Assembly: GCA_041908795.1 (NCBI GenBank) | Contig: JAYRER010000048.1 | Coordinates: 41,807 to 105,806, forward strand | Length of the DNA: 64,000 bases | From: CAYLHB01 sp041908795 | GTDB lineage: Bacteria > Patescibacteriota > Minisyncoccia > Phycocordibacterales > UBA12088 | Reading direction: 5' to 3' | Part shown: in pieces, positions 17,357 through 25,646 of the stretch | Position numbering within the stretch: the stretch's first letter is position 1 | How the letters are laid out: each line of letters starts with the position of its first letter | Made by a program: the position numbers and the translations under genes | Notes under the pieces: model-generated | Seen by the model: the letters and a program-made list of their open reading frames with translations, nothing else | Databases searched by the model: none | What the model was told of the DNA's origin: nothing

Positions 17357-18280
17357 CTATTTGGTTGCCTTCGGCTTTTTCTTCACTCTTTGCACTTTTC
17401 CCTCAAGACCGGCCCCTTTTCCGTACACACCTTCCAAAAGATCAATATCTTTTTCGGTCATCCTCAGCAAGTGGGTGTTCTTTCGTTCCATTGAGTAGAA
17501 CACTTCCGCACCACGAGAATCCCCCGTTGCTTGCTCATACCATCGTGCAAACGCGGCCATATCCTTGATGTAGCAAGGTCCTCCTGCTCCACGACCGGGT
17601 ACCGCGCCCGGGTGTCCGCTTGTGTGTACCGGATTGTTGTAGTAGTGCGCTCGAGATGAGAGATAAGGATCTGCATCAAGTGCACGCTTAAGCTCATCCC
17701 ATGTAGCTCCAGTGGCTTGAGCCGCATCATACATTAGATTCGTAAATAATATTCGCATATACCCATGAAGATTATGTGCGTACTTGATGAGTTCCGCTTC
17801 ATGCGACGTACATACTTGACTGTGTACACTGGGAGGAAAATGCGACAGTACGGTTTGTGCGTGTTTTTTTGTACTTACCCCGGGAACAAACCCCACGATA
17901 TTCATGATGGGGTATGCCGCATCCCATCCCGCAGTCTTCGCAAGCAAGAACTCGGGAGAAAACATGACGCGAACATTAGGATACTGACTTTGCAGCACTT
18001 CCGTGGTTCCAGGAAGCAGGGTCGACTTGATTACTGCTATTTTTCCCTTTCCGACAAGAGCGATCGATTCGCGTACGATAGAATCATCGAATCCCTTAGG
18101 GGTGGTGGGGGTCGGTACCGCAATAAGAACTATGTCGCAAAGCGCTATTCTTGACTTGTTGTCGCGGTACGCATCTTCAAGCGAGTAGCGCACGGTCTCA
18201 TAGCCACGTTTTTCAAAATCATCGGCATAGCTCCTCCCAACAAACCCTTGGCCGATAAATCCTATAAGAGGTTGTGCCAT
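17357..18280 (-). CDS. short UDP-sugar dehydrogenase-like protein (paralogue 1)
   Basis: 307 residues. It has GFIGQGFVGRSYADDFEKRG, LIAVPTPTTPKGFDD, VIKSTLLPGTTEVLQ and the active-site block GRGAGGPCYIKDMAAFARW, with the catalytic Cys kept. Like its neighbour it ends soon after this block (DIDLLEGVYGKG plus a lysine-rich tail) and lacks the C-terminal UDP-binding domain of Ugd/WecC. Only 2 bases separate the two genes, so they are expressed together and might form a heteromer (inference). Confidence 0.8.
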   Translation of the reverse strand: MAQPLIGFIGQGFVGRSYADDFEKRGYETVRYSLEDAYRDNKSRIALCDIVLIAVPTPTTPKGFDDSIVRESIALVGKGKIAVIKSTLLPGTTEVLQSQYPNVRVMFSPEFLLAKTAGWDAAYPIMNIVGFVPGVSTKKHAQTVLSHFPPSVHSQVCTSHEAELIKYAHNLHGYMRILFTNLMYDAAQATGATWDELKRALDADPYLSSRAHYYNNPVHTSGHPGAVPGRGAGGPCYIKDMAAFARWYEQATGDSRGAEVFYSMERKNTHLLRMTEKDIDLLEGVYGKGAGLEGKVQRVKKKPKATK

Positions 18281-18335
18281 AAAAAATATCGATTATTAGC
18301 TACTCAAAAAGATTAAATCCGGTGCGCTGGGTATT

Positions 18336-18500
18336 CTACCCCAAAAATCGCAAAATTGCTCGCGCGAGCTTGTCGGGGTCGTAACGAGTGAGTGTCCGAC
18401 GCGGAGGGTCACCCCTCTTTGGCTTCTAGAGCTCTGCTGAATGGAGGGTGAAGTGTCCCTATGGTAACGATATGGGGAAGTTTTTCTCCGCAGGTCGCTG
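18336..18500 (-). pseudogene. possible remnant of a glycosyltransferase gene
   Basis: Within the 305-base gap between the dehydrogenase pair and the next gene, one minus frame reads KLPHIVTIGTLHPPFSRALE before a stop, resembling the N-terminal strand of Alg13/EpsE-type proteins. A second frame further downstream reads RYDPDKLARAILRFLG before its stop, the sort of tail seen on glycosyltransferases. Neither has a good start. This fits a small decayed, frameshifted gene, but the match is short and by eye. Confidence 0.3.
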
Positions 18501-18572
18501 ATTGTTTCGACGCATAACGAACCACCCTAGCACAGTCACATTCGGCTGCTACTGGAGCGGTGCGAGGTGCGT

Positions 18573-18578
18573 TATGAT
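18573..18578 (+). promoter_or_regulatory. -10 box, leaderless promoter (deacetylase)
   Basis: TATGAT followed by 7 bases and the ATG at 18586; no Shine-Dalgarno. Confidence 0.5.
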
Positions 18579-18585
18579 GTGACAG

Positions 18586-19593
18586 ATGAATGCTCGCACC
18601 ATTATCCCAACCCTTATGCACGCAACAGGGTTGCCGCACATAATGAGACTGCGTCAACGAAACCGACTGGTTGTCGTGCTCTACCACGGCGTCACAGATG
18701 ATATTGGTACGGGAATTTTCAACTACCGCGGAAAGTTTGTTTCAACACATACGTTTAATAATCATCTTGACTACTTTACACGTCACCACACCGTACTTGG
18801 ACTCGATGAAGCCGTACGTCTACTGTTTTCAGAATCTCCATTGCCTTCCTACCCTCTCTGTATCACATTTGATGATGGGTACAGGAATTTTTTTACCCAC
18901 GCAGCTCCGCTTCTCAAGCAGTACCGAATGGCGGCAACCATGTTCCTCACCACCTCATTTATCGACACAAAGAAGCCCTTGTGGGTGGACCGCCTCGAGT
19001 ACGCCGCGGGCCATGGAATCCACCCGACACTCCCTGACCGTACCGCGCGCGCAAAATTGGATGCGCAGATACGCTCAAGACTCAAGCAACTCCCGGACCT
19101 TGAGCGCGAATCCACGCTTTCTACATTTGAGGAGAAGGTCGCTGCAAAACTTGTCGATTTTGATGAGTCAAGGAGCGTATACGCACCCCTCTCGTGGAGT
19201 GAGGTGGAAACGTTGGAAAAAGAGGGTATGATGTTTGGTGCCCACAGTGTGCACCACCCTATTCTGACTCGCCTTACACCCGAGGCGCTGCGCGTAGAAG
19301 TGGGCGAATCAAGGGAATGTGTCACGAGGCGCTGCAAGAAATCGTCTTCGGTATTTGCCTATCCGAACGGACAATCGGGTGATTATGATGAGGTAGTCAC
19401 GCGCGAAGTGCGCGCGTGCGGATTCACCGCCGCACTGACTACGATTCCCGGCAACAACAAAAAGACCACCAGCCCCTATGCGCTCAAACGCTACACGATG
19501 AGCACACGGGACGTGGGGGCCTCATTTATTCAAAACGTTACTGGCACTAACACAGCACTTTCATGTCTACTACAACAACTCGGGCGGAGGTGA
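18586..19593 (+). CDS. polysaccharide deacetylase (NodB domain), larger form
   Basis: 335 residues. NodB motifs: LCITFDDGYRNFF, with a TMFLTTSFID strand, and MFGAHSVHHPILTRL with the metal His pair; SSVFAYPNGQSGDYDEVV fits the later catalytic region. A roughly 70-residue insertion separates the first two motifs (DRLEYAAGHG onward), which makes it longer than the two other deacetylases in the window. The last 31 bases overlap the start of the methyltransferase gene, indicating coupled translation. Confidence 0.85.
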   Translation: MNARTIIPTLMHATGLPHIMRLRQRNRLVVVLYHGVTDDIGTGIFNYRGKFVSTHTFNNHLDYFTRHHTVLGLDEAVRLLFSESPLPSYPLCITFDDGYRNFFTHAAPLLKQYRMAATMFLTTSFIDTKKPLWVDRLEYAAGHGIHPTLPDRTARAKLDAQIRSRLKQLPDLERESTLSTFEEKVAAKLVDFDESRSVYAPLSWSEVETLEKEGMMFGAHSVHHPILTRLTPEALRVEVGESRECVTRRCKKSSSVFAYPNGQSGDYDEVVTREVRACGFTAALTTIPGNNKKTTSPYALKRYTMSTRDVGASFIQNVTGTNTALSCLLQQLGRR

Positions 19594-20348
19594 GTTTTTT
19601 CAATGAGCGCAGTCGCTCGTACCTTGATGAGTACGGAAAAGAGACTCCCGAGGGTTTTTCATTCCGTATGCGTCGCGAAGGGGTACTACGGGTACTGCCA
19701 GACGGAGAGGGTAAGCGCGTGCTTGATATTGCCGGCGGACCCGGTGTGATGATAGCCGGTTTGCGTAAAAAAGGATACGAGGTTGACTGTGTGGATGCGG
19801 CTCCTGAAATGGTTGCGCTTGCGGCCCAAGAGGCGCGTGGCGACGCTAAGGTTCACACACACGTCGAAGACGTGCTCGCTCTTTCATACAAAAATGGCAC
19901 GTTTGACGCGCTGACTGCCATGGGTCTTGTTGAGTACCTTGATGATCAGGACAGGGCGATGCGAGAAATGGCACGGGTACTCAAACCTGGAGGTGTTGCG
20001 ATTATCACGTTCCCCAATCGTTACTCTCTATGGCGTTTCTGGGCAGCAACACTGCGGACCGTTTTCTACCCACTGCGTACGCTGCACAAAAAACTGACCG
20101 GGAAGCCGGTGTACCCTATACGTCATCGAGAGTACACACCGGAACAGGCACGAGCGTACATGCGCATACACGGACTTGTGCCTGCGCAGACGATTTACTA
20201 CAACTACAAGCTCATGCCATTTCCTCTCGATAAATTTTTTCCACGATTGACCGTGATTCAGTCGAGCCTCTGTGAAGGTAGAGGGGGAGTATTCTCTCGT
20301 TTCTTCGCCACCGCTTTTATTGTGGAGGGGGTGAAGCGGGCTCTGTAG
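19563..20348 (+). CDS. class I SAM-dependent methyltransferase
   Basis: 261 residues. VLDIAGGPGVMIAGL is motif I, EVDCVDAAPEMVALA motif II, and FDALTAMGLVEYLDD plus VLKPGGVAIITFPN motifs IV-V: a UbiE/Methyltransf_11-type domain. The C-terminal 90 residues are basic and aromatic (YSLWRFWAATLRTVFYPLR) and may touch the membrane, so a lipid-linked sugar acceptor is plausible. It overlaps the upstream deacetylase by 31 bases and the convergent glycosyltransferase by 32 bases at the 3' end. Confidence 0.8.
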   Translation: MSTTTTRAEVSFFNERSRSYLDEYGKETPEGFSFRMRREGVLRVLPDGEGKRVLDIAGGPGVMIAGLRKKGYEVDCVDAAPEMVALAAQEARGDAKVHTHVEDVLALSYKNGTFDALTAMGLVEYLDDQDRAMREMARVLKPGGVAIITFPNRYSLWRFWAATLRTVFYPLRTLHKKLTGKPVYPIRHREYTPEQARAYMRIHGLVPAQTIYYNYKLMPFPLDKFFPRLTVIQSSLCEGRGGVFSRFFATAFIVEGVKRAL

Positions 20349-21525
20349 TTTCCTCTATCGAAGAGGTCACGTCGTCAGTGATCCCCCTACTCCTCAGGTA
20401 GCAGGTCTCGAATGATTCTTTCATGGCAGCGAGGTACTCTTCATCCGTAGTCTGAAATTTGTCCTTGACTGCGGTTGCAGCAGCTTCTTTCAATTGTACT
20501 CGTAGTGGAAAACTTTCAATAAGGCTACGAAGTTTGTTGGCGAGACACTCAATGTCTCCCACAGGACACGCCAAGCAATGTACCTTATCTATCAATACCG
20601 AACCCACGACGCCGACATTGGTCGTCACGATAGGGCAATGGAGCATCGCCGCCTCAACAAGGGTCCTACCAAACCCCTCAAACTCTGAGGTGAGGAAGTA
20701 GACATCGGCACTTTGGTAGTAGCATGCAACATTTTCCTTCCACCCCTCAAACACCACACGATTCTCAAGGTGTAGCTCTTTGACAAGCGAAACCAGTCTT
20801 TTTTTCTCCTTACCCTCTCCCACTATAATTAACCCAACACTCGGATAGTGAGACGCAAGAAGGTTGAAAGCACTAATCGCATCTTCAATACGCTTCTCCG
20901 AAGTAAGTCGAGACACCATGAGCACAGTGAATTTAAAGTAAGGATACTTTTCGTTAAGGTTTGTTACGGGAGGTTTTGTTGGATCAAGATTTGAAAAATC
21001 TACCCTTACAGGAAGCACCGTGAGGACCGCCCCCTCAAGAAGTCCCCGTTGTTCGAATGACTGGCGCACATGGTCAGAGACAATACGCAGACACTGTGTT
21101 CGTGCAACAAGCCAATTAGCGAGATGCAATCGAATCCTATTGAGCATCCCACTCTCAACAAACTCGGGTGCAAACGGATCGGTGTGCACTTGGAGTTGAA
21201 GGGGAAGTTTGAGCTCTCGCGCGATAAGATACCCCGCCAAACCACACTCAAACGGATCTTGAGCGGAGACGAGATCCACCCGCTCTATGTTCTTCCCCAT
21301 ACGATACGCGTCGTACACATAGAGGAGAGGATGACGACTGTTGGTGGCATACACCCATACGTTTGGGGCGATCTGTTGTTTTAAGAGACCTGTACCCCTG
21401 CGGGTAAACACAATAATATGGAGCTCATCAACAATAGCCCCTTGCTTTGTAATGCGCCGCCTAGCCTCGCTCTCGGCATCAAATAGTTTTCGCTCGCTCC
21501 CCACCAAGAGTACATTCATACCCAT
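20317..21525 (-). CDS. GT4-family glycosyltransferase
   Basis: 402 residues, GT-B fold. The N-terminal domain has MNVLLVGSERKLFDAESEA and a VDLVSAQDPFECGLAGYLIA segment. The C-terminal domain has VLMVSRLTSEKRIEDAISAF (phosphate-binding region of GT4), IVGEGKEKKRLVSLV and TSEFEGFGRTLVEAAMLHCPIV, the EX7E donor motif. The start lies 47 bases inside the 3' end of the upstream glycosyltransferase, so the two are co-translated. Confidence 0.88.
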   Translation of the reverse strand: MGMNVLLVGSERKLFDAESEARRRITKQGAIVDELHIIVFTRRGTGLLKQQIAPNVWVYATNSRHPLLYVYDAYRMGKNIERVDLVSAQDPFECGLAGYLIARELKLPLQLQVHTDPFAPEFVESGMLNRIRLHLANWLVARTQCLRIVSDHVRQSFEQRGLLEGAVLTVLPVRVDFSNLDPTKPPVTNLNEKYPYFKFTVLMVSRLTSEKRIEDAISAFNLLASHYPSVGLIIVGEGKEKKRLVSLVKELHLENRVVFEGWKENVACYYQSADVYFLTSEFEGFGRTLVEAAMLHCPIVTTNVGVVGSVLIDKVHCLACPVGDIECLANKLRSLIESFPLRVQLKEAAATAVKDKFQTTDEEYLAAMKESFETCYLRSRGITDDVTSSIEETTEPASPPPQ

Positions 21526-22519
21526 AGAGTACCAGAAAATCCCTTGCTATGTCACGGTATGTTCTTCCCCATGGTAGCGCGGCGGCACGTGCGTGCCACA
21601 TCCTGCGCTCATTCGAGTCAGCCATTCGAATAACTGCAGCTACGATATCTTCAAGCGAAAGGGGATCAACAAATAGCACACTGTCCTTGAGTGACTCACA
21701 GTATCCGGTCTCTTTGGTGAGAATAACTGGCACACCAAAAGAGAGTGCTTCAAGTGCAATATTTGGTGTTACCTCCGAAAGGGAGGGGAGCACGAGGGCC
21801 CACGCACGCCGCATCACTCGATGTGCTTCTTCTTGCGGAACGTTGGCGAGAGTCACCAGCTCTATTTCAGGACATGTTGCGCGCGCACGCTCGAATGCTC
21901 GTGCGAGTCGCGCTGTGTTCTTGAGAAAAAGCGGCCTCCCCACCCACACGAAACGCTTACTAGGTGGCTCCTCTGGTACACTGCGTACAGGTTGCACATT
22001 CTCGATAACTGCGGTTCGCTCGTACGGTATGGTATATGCGGCAACTGTGAGAGCCTGTTGCCATTGAGAAGAAAATACCACTCTGGTGGGTAGCGCGAAC
22101 ACCACTCTGCGAGTGATACACTTGAGTATTCGCTCATAGAAACTTAGCGGTGGTGAGGTCTGGTAAAATGTTGAAAGTGGTACCTCACACCTGGTACGCT
22201 CGACAAAACGTTCCCACAGGAAATCTCCACCACTACGCACAAATACACACGTACGAAAGAGGCGTGCCATGAGCACTGTAGGGATCGCGACACTCCACGT
22301 ATCTAGGGAAATCACTAAGTCCGCTGTTTTTAGGGGTTTCCATAATCCTGCCGCAAACGCAACATGACGCACCACCTTCGGGTACATGCGATAGGTTGAA
22401 AACGAAACAAGTGAAACTGTATGTCCTTCTGCCACAAACCCATCCCGTAACCCTTCAGAGTAGTAGGAAGGACCTCCCGCCTGCGGAGGACTCAACGGAG
22501 TAGCAATAACAACGTGCAT
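21479..22519 (-). CDS. GT4-family glycosyltransferase
   Basis: 346 residues. MHVVIATPLSPPQAGGPSYY is the acceptor-loop start of GT4 enzymes; RFVWVGRPLFLKNTARLARA and LPSLSEVTPNIALEALSFGVPVI give the C-terminal donor site (EX7E-like, with E and N). A TTG-started extension to 22534 is possible, but TATACT ends six bases before the ATG at 22519. That promoter overlaps the U tract of the upstream terminator. Confidence 0.85.
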   Translation of the reverse strand: MHVVIATPLSPPQAGGPSYYSEGLRDGFVAEGHTVSLVSFSTYRMYPKVVRHVAFAAGLWKPLKTADLVISLDTWSVAIPTVLMARLFRTCVFVRSGGDFLWERFVERTRCEVPLSTFYQTSPPLSFYERILKCITRRVVFALPTRVVFSSQWQQALTVAAYTIPYERTAVIENVQPVRSVPEEPPSKRFVWVGRPLFLKNTARLARAFERARATCPEIELVTLANVPQEEAHRVMRRAWALVLPSLSEVTPNIALEALSFGVPVILTKETGYCESLKDSVLFVDPLSLEDIVAAVIRMADSNERRMWHARAAALPWGRTYRDIARDFLVLYGYECTLGGERAKTI

Positions 22520-22525
22520 AACTAC

Positions 22526-22565
22526 AGTATACAAAAAAAGAAAGCGCCGTCATTCAAAACGGCGC
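22526..22565 (-). terminator. intrinsic terminator fused to a leaderless promoter
   Basis: On the minus strand GCGCCGT and ACGGCGC form a 7-base-pair stem with an 8-base loop, then TTTCTTTTTTTG. The TATACT box (22526-22531) begins right after the U tract and lies 6 bases before the ATG at 22519. One 40-base element both ends the upstream unit and starts the next. Confidence 0.8.
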
Positions 22566-22837
22566 AAGTAGCCAACGGCTCGCTTACTACTGCGCATGGC
22601 GAACGTGATAGGCGCGGCCATGAGGAGTAGCGAGAGAATTACAACGACAAACACACAGAGCGAACATAACTGGAGGCACGCATACATCGATACCTTCGCA
22701 TGCCCCAGCTGAGCACCAAGCGGTGCCGAATGAACAAGAGAAAGATTGGACCTACCCCTATTCCGTGTCCTGTTGCTTGTTCCGCTCGGGACACTGCTTA
22801 TGGTCGCGAGTGTAATGTATGGACGTTCTCTACGCAT
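22550..22837 (-). CDS. small putative membrane protein
   Basis: 95 residues with one strong membrane segment (LCVFVVVILSLLLMAAPITF) near residue 60-80 and a basic tail. No family recognised. Its stop lies inside the terminator stem, which is typical of a real last gene. The N-terminal 50 residues are low-complexity and polar, so a shorter protein from the internal ATG before YACLQLC is possible. It overlaps the preceding 58-codon frame by 8 bases. Confidence 0.4.
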   Translation of the reverse strand: MRRERPYITLATISSVPSGTSNRTRNRGRSNLSLVHSAPLGAQLGHAKVSMYACLQLCSLCVFVVVILSLLLMAAPITFAMRSSKRAVGYLRRFE

Positions 22838-23006
22838 CGGTCACCCGTATAGTGATGTGTATGCACCCGAAGTTTTCTGAGGCAGTTTGCCCCAGATACG
22901 TACCACCGAACAATGCGCTGTTCGAAGCCACACGCCAAAGTTGCATGAGTGCAAACAACGCACTTTCTTCCAGTTCTTTAAGGACTTGGTCTTGTCGGTC
23001 ACACAT
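22830..23006 (-). CDS. small hypothetical protein
   Basis: 58 residues beginning MCDRQDQVLKELEESALFAL, with plausible amphipathic-helix composition. ATG at 23006 with GGGAG 7 bases upstream; the frame is closed by TAA further upstream. It overlaps the start of the next small gene by 8 bases, suggesting coupling. It could also be chance, since it is short and unmatched. Confidence 0.35.
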   Translation of the reverse strand: MCDRQDQVLKELEESALFALMQLWRVASNSALFGGTYLGQTASENFGCIHITIRVTDA

Positions 23007-23056
23007 CTGTCGGCTCCCATTCGTTTCAGTTCCTTAACCCAGTAAGCCAGAGTAAC

Positions 23057-23072
23057 CACTTGTGCACAAGTG
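23057..23072. repeat. 16-base perfect palindrome downstream of rplB
   Basis: CACTTGTGCACAAGTG is its own reverse complement, flanked on the minus strand by GTAAC and GTTAC, which extend the pairing. It lies 26 bases behind the rplB stop. Either a hairpin at the mRNA 3' end or an operator for the small genes that follow. Confidence 0.5.
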
Positions 23073-23097
23073 TCGTAGGGTGAGTTACCAAAAAATT

Positions 23098-23943
23098 CTA
23101 CTTCCGGCGTTTACCCACCTTACGACGAGAAACAATGAGCTTGTTACTATACTTCTTTGGTGTGCGTGTTTTGTGTCCTTTGCCGGTAGGCTTGCCATAA
23201 ATAGAGCGCGCACGACGGTGACCGCGACCTTGGCGACCCTCACCTCCACCGTGCGGGTGATCAACCGGATTCATCACCGTACCACGCACCGTTGGCCGTA
23301 CACCGAGCCAACGACTGCGTCCCGCTTTCCCAAGCGTCACAAGTTGATGCTCTTCGTTGCTCACCACACCGATGGTTGCCCAACAAGTTGAGGGTATCTT
23401 ACGAACCTCAGTGGATGGCATTTTCACGTGAGTATAGGTGCCGTCTTGCGCCACCACATCACAAAAATTGCCCGCGGAGCGCGCAAATCGCGCACCCGCC
23501 CCCGGCTTCGTTTCAATGAGGTGCACTTGCGCACCTATCGGTATGCTACTCAGTGGCATCCGGACGCCAAGTTCAGGTGCGACGGACGTGGAGGCAATAA
23601 AACGATCCCCCACCTTTGCCGTCTTGTGTGCAAGGATGTAGCGACGTTCACCATCCGCGTAGCAAAGAAGGGCGACATACGAGCTACGATTAGGATCGTA
23701 CTCGATGGATTCAATACGTGCGGGAATGTCGTGCTTGTTGAAAGTGAAGTCTATTTGCCGGTAGACACGCTTATGGCCACCACCTTTATGACGCGTGGTG
23801 ATGCGTCCCTGGCTATTCCTTCCCACGGCCCGTTTACCTCCTTTGGTAAGAGCCTTGTGGGGCACGGAAGTAGTCACCACTGTTTTATAGGAACGAGTGG
23901 TCATGCTTCGGCGTGAGGGTGTGGTGGGGTTGTACTTTTTCAT
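23098..23943 (-). CDS. rplB: 50S ribosomal protein L2
   Basis: 281 residues, standard length. The RNA-binding half has GRNSQGRITTRHKGGGHKR, and the C-terminal peptidyl-transferase region has MNPVDHPHGGGEGRQGRG with the conserved His. L2 binds domain IV of 23S rRNA and is needed for subunit joining and peptide-bond formation. It is the last ribosomal gene of the rplC-rplD-rplW-rplB unit (2-base spacing to rplW); rpsS, which normally follows, is not there. Confidence 0.97.
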   Translation of the reverse strand: MKKYNPTTPSRRSMTTRSYKTVVTTSVPHKALTKGGKRAVGRNSQGRITTRHKGGGHKRVYRQIDFTFNKHDIPARIESIEYDPNRSSYVALLCYADGERRYILAHKTAKVGDRFIASTSVAPELGVRMPLSSIPIGAQVHLIETKPGAGARFARSAGNFCDVVAQDGTYTHVKMPSTEVRKIPSTCWATIGVVSNEEHQLVTLGKAGRSRWLGVRPTVRGTVMNPVDHPHGGGEGRQGRGHRRARSIYGKPTGKGHKTRTPKKYSNKLIVSRRKVGKRRK

Positions 23944-23945
23944 AG

Positions 23946-24347
23946 TTATACCATGTCGATTTTATCGCCCTTTTTCAGAAACACGTATGCCTTCTTGTAT
24001 CCCTTAATCGTACCGCGACGGCGACGCATCGAGGAAACAAACTTTCGAGGGGCAACGCGGACGACGTTCACCTTAATGGGAGTTACTTTGTAGACTTGCT
24101 TGACCGCCGCCACAATATCACGCTTTGTCGCATCCACAGCTACCATGAACACATACATACCTTTTACCGTAGCATATGCCGCTTTTTCCGTAATGCGAGG
24201 TCCTCGTAGAATGTAGTCGGCACTCTTTGTGAGCGTTGTTATTTCACCTTTTTTCTTCAGTGACTTCTTCGCGGCGTTCGCAACAGAGGACACGCCCTTC
24301 GCATCCACGTTCTCCTTTTTATCTCCTTTTTTTCCTAGGATAGCCAT
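23946..24347 (-). CDS. rplW: 50S ribosomal protein L23
   Basis: 133 residues, about 35 longer than usual because of a lysine-rich N-terminal extension (KKGDKKENVDAKG and onward). The core is recognised by LRGPRITEKAAYATVKGMYV, VDATKRDIVAAVKQVYKV and the SSMRRRRGTIKGYKKAYVFL tail. L23 lies at the peptide exit tunnel and docks trigger factor. Spacing to rplD is 4 bases. Confidence 0.95.
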   Translation of the reverse strand: MAILGKKGDKKENVDAKGVSSVANAAKKSLKKKGEITTLTKSADYILRGPRITEKAAYATVKGMYVFMVAVDATKRDIVAAVKQVYKVTPIKVNVVRVAPRKFVSSMRRRRGTIKGYKKAYVFLKKGDKIDMV

Positions 24348-24351
24348 AGTG

Positions 24352-25035
24352 TTATGCGTTAGTCGTCACCTCCTGACCCGCTCGTTTCTTAAGCACTGCA
24401 ATCGCCTCTTCCGGAACAGACACGATAAGGTACTTATAGCGAAGAAGCTCAACAGGATTCAAATTGCGAACCTCTTCAACGAGCACATTGCCGAAGTTGC
24501 GAAAGCTTTTCTCTAACGTTGTACTACGTGAGGGGTGTGCGATAAGTGCGGTGTTGGTGCGTTTTGTTTTCAACTTCTCAAACCCCGCAATAGTGGAGAG
24601 GTCTACCAACACCTGCTTTGCGACTTTAGTTTTCGGTTCACTAAGTGCGATGGTTTCCACAAAGAGCACTTCACCGTCCGCAAGCTTCTTTGAGAGCACC
24701 GCGCAGAGCGCCTTTGTTCGCATCTTTTTATTGATTTTCTGGGTATAGTCACGCTCGTTGCGAGGACCATGGGAAACCGACCCACCCCTCCAAATGGGAG
24801 ACCTCCGTGTCCCATGGCGCGCATTGCCGGTACCCTTCTGCTTCCACGGCTTCTTGCCGGTACCGGAAACTTCGCTCGTGGTTTTGGTATGCGCAATAGG
24901 GTTACGTGCGTTCGCCTGCATCGCACGCACAACCTGCGAAACGAGATCTTTGTTCCACGCAACACCAAAAAGTGCATCGGGGAGTTGGAGTTCACCCGCC
25001 TGTTTGCCTTCGCTTGTGTAGATAGTTGCTTTCAT
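24352..25035 (-). CDS. rplD: 50S ribosomal protein L4
   Basis: 227 residues. QANARNPIAHTKTTSEVSG, KKPWKQKGTGNARHGTRRSP and PRNERDYTQKINKKMRTKAL are conserved L4 blocks, including the loop that reaches the exit tunnel. In E. coli, L4 represses the S10 operon by binding its leader. The structured leader ahead of rplC makes a similar autoregulation conceivable here (inference). Confidence 0.96.
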   Translation of the reverse strand: MKATIYTSEGKQAGELQLPDALFGVAWNKDLVSQVVRAMQANARNPIAHTKTTSEVSGTGKKPWKQKGTGNARHGTRRSPIWRGGSVSHGPRNERDYTQKINKKMRTKALCAVLSKKLADGEVLFVETIALSEPKTKVAKQVLVDLSTIAGFEKLKTKRTNTALIAHPSRSTTLEKSFRNFGNVLVEEVRNLNPVELLRYKYLIVSVPEEAIAVLKKRAGQEVTTNA

Positions 25036-25040
25036 GGTGG

Positions 25041-25646
25041 TTATGCCGCACGTACTTCAATGAGTGTACCGCGTCGTCCCGGTACGGCGCCCTCGAGAAT
25101 AAGTTGTCCACGCTCATTGTCAACCGCGAGCACCTTGAGGTTTTTCACCGTCACACGCGTCCCTCCTGTGCGACCTGCCATACGCATACCCTTCGGTACA
25201 CGAGTACGCAAGCCACCGCCTATCGAACCCGGCTGTCGCGCATTGTGCTTTTGACCGTGAGATGCGGGACCTCCCGAAAACCCGTGACGCTTGATGACAC
25301 CTTGGAACCCTTTCGCTTTTGAAATGCCTGACACGGCAACCACGTCACCAGGAGCAAATGCATCCGCCACACCGTAGGTGCTCCCTGCCTCCGGCGCACT
25401 CACATCGTCCGTAAACCGATACTCACAAAAGTGGCGGAACAAGCCCTTGGTGCGTTGTGCCTTATGCACGTGAGACTCCTTTTTCGCGCCATAGCCCACC
25501 TGCACCGCTCGGTAGCCATCCTTTTCCAGAGTCTTCACCTGCGTCACTGTCATAGGCCCCACCTTGAGAATGGTCGCCGGATGTACCCTGCCGTCCTTGT
25601 CGAAAACCTGGGTCATTTCTTCTTTTGTAGCTAAAATGAATTTCAT
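25041..25646 (-). CDS. rplC: 50S ribosomal protein L3
   Basis: 201 residues. KGFQGVIKRHGFSGGPASHG, QPGSIGGGLRTRVPKGMRMA and GRTGGTRVTVKNLKVL are the family signature regions. First gene of the rplC-D-W-B unit. It follows a nearly 300-base structured leader, with AGGAAT about 12 bases before the ATG. L3 binds the 3' domain of 23S rRNA and helps start 50S assembly. Confidence 0.96.
   Translation of the reverse strand: MKFILATKEEMTQVFDKDGRVHPATILKVGPMTVTQVKTLEKDGYRAVQVGYGAKKESHVHKAQRTKGLFRHFCEYRFTDDVSAPEAGSTYGVADAFAPGDVVAVSGISKAKGFQGVIKRHGFSGGPASHGQKHNARQPGSIGGGLRTRVPKGMRMAGRTGGTRVTVKNLKVLAVDNERGQLILEGAVPGRRGTLIEVRAA

Noticed and set aside
18409..18687. Minus-strand frame of 92 codons
   Set aside because: Its first two thirds overlap the divergent deacetylase gene and its promoter and have poor protein composition; only the end was considered, as a possible remnant.
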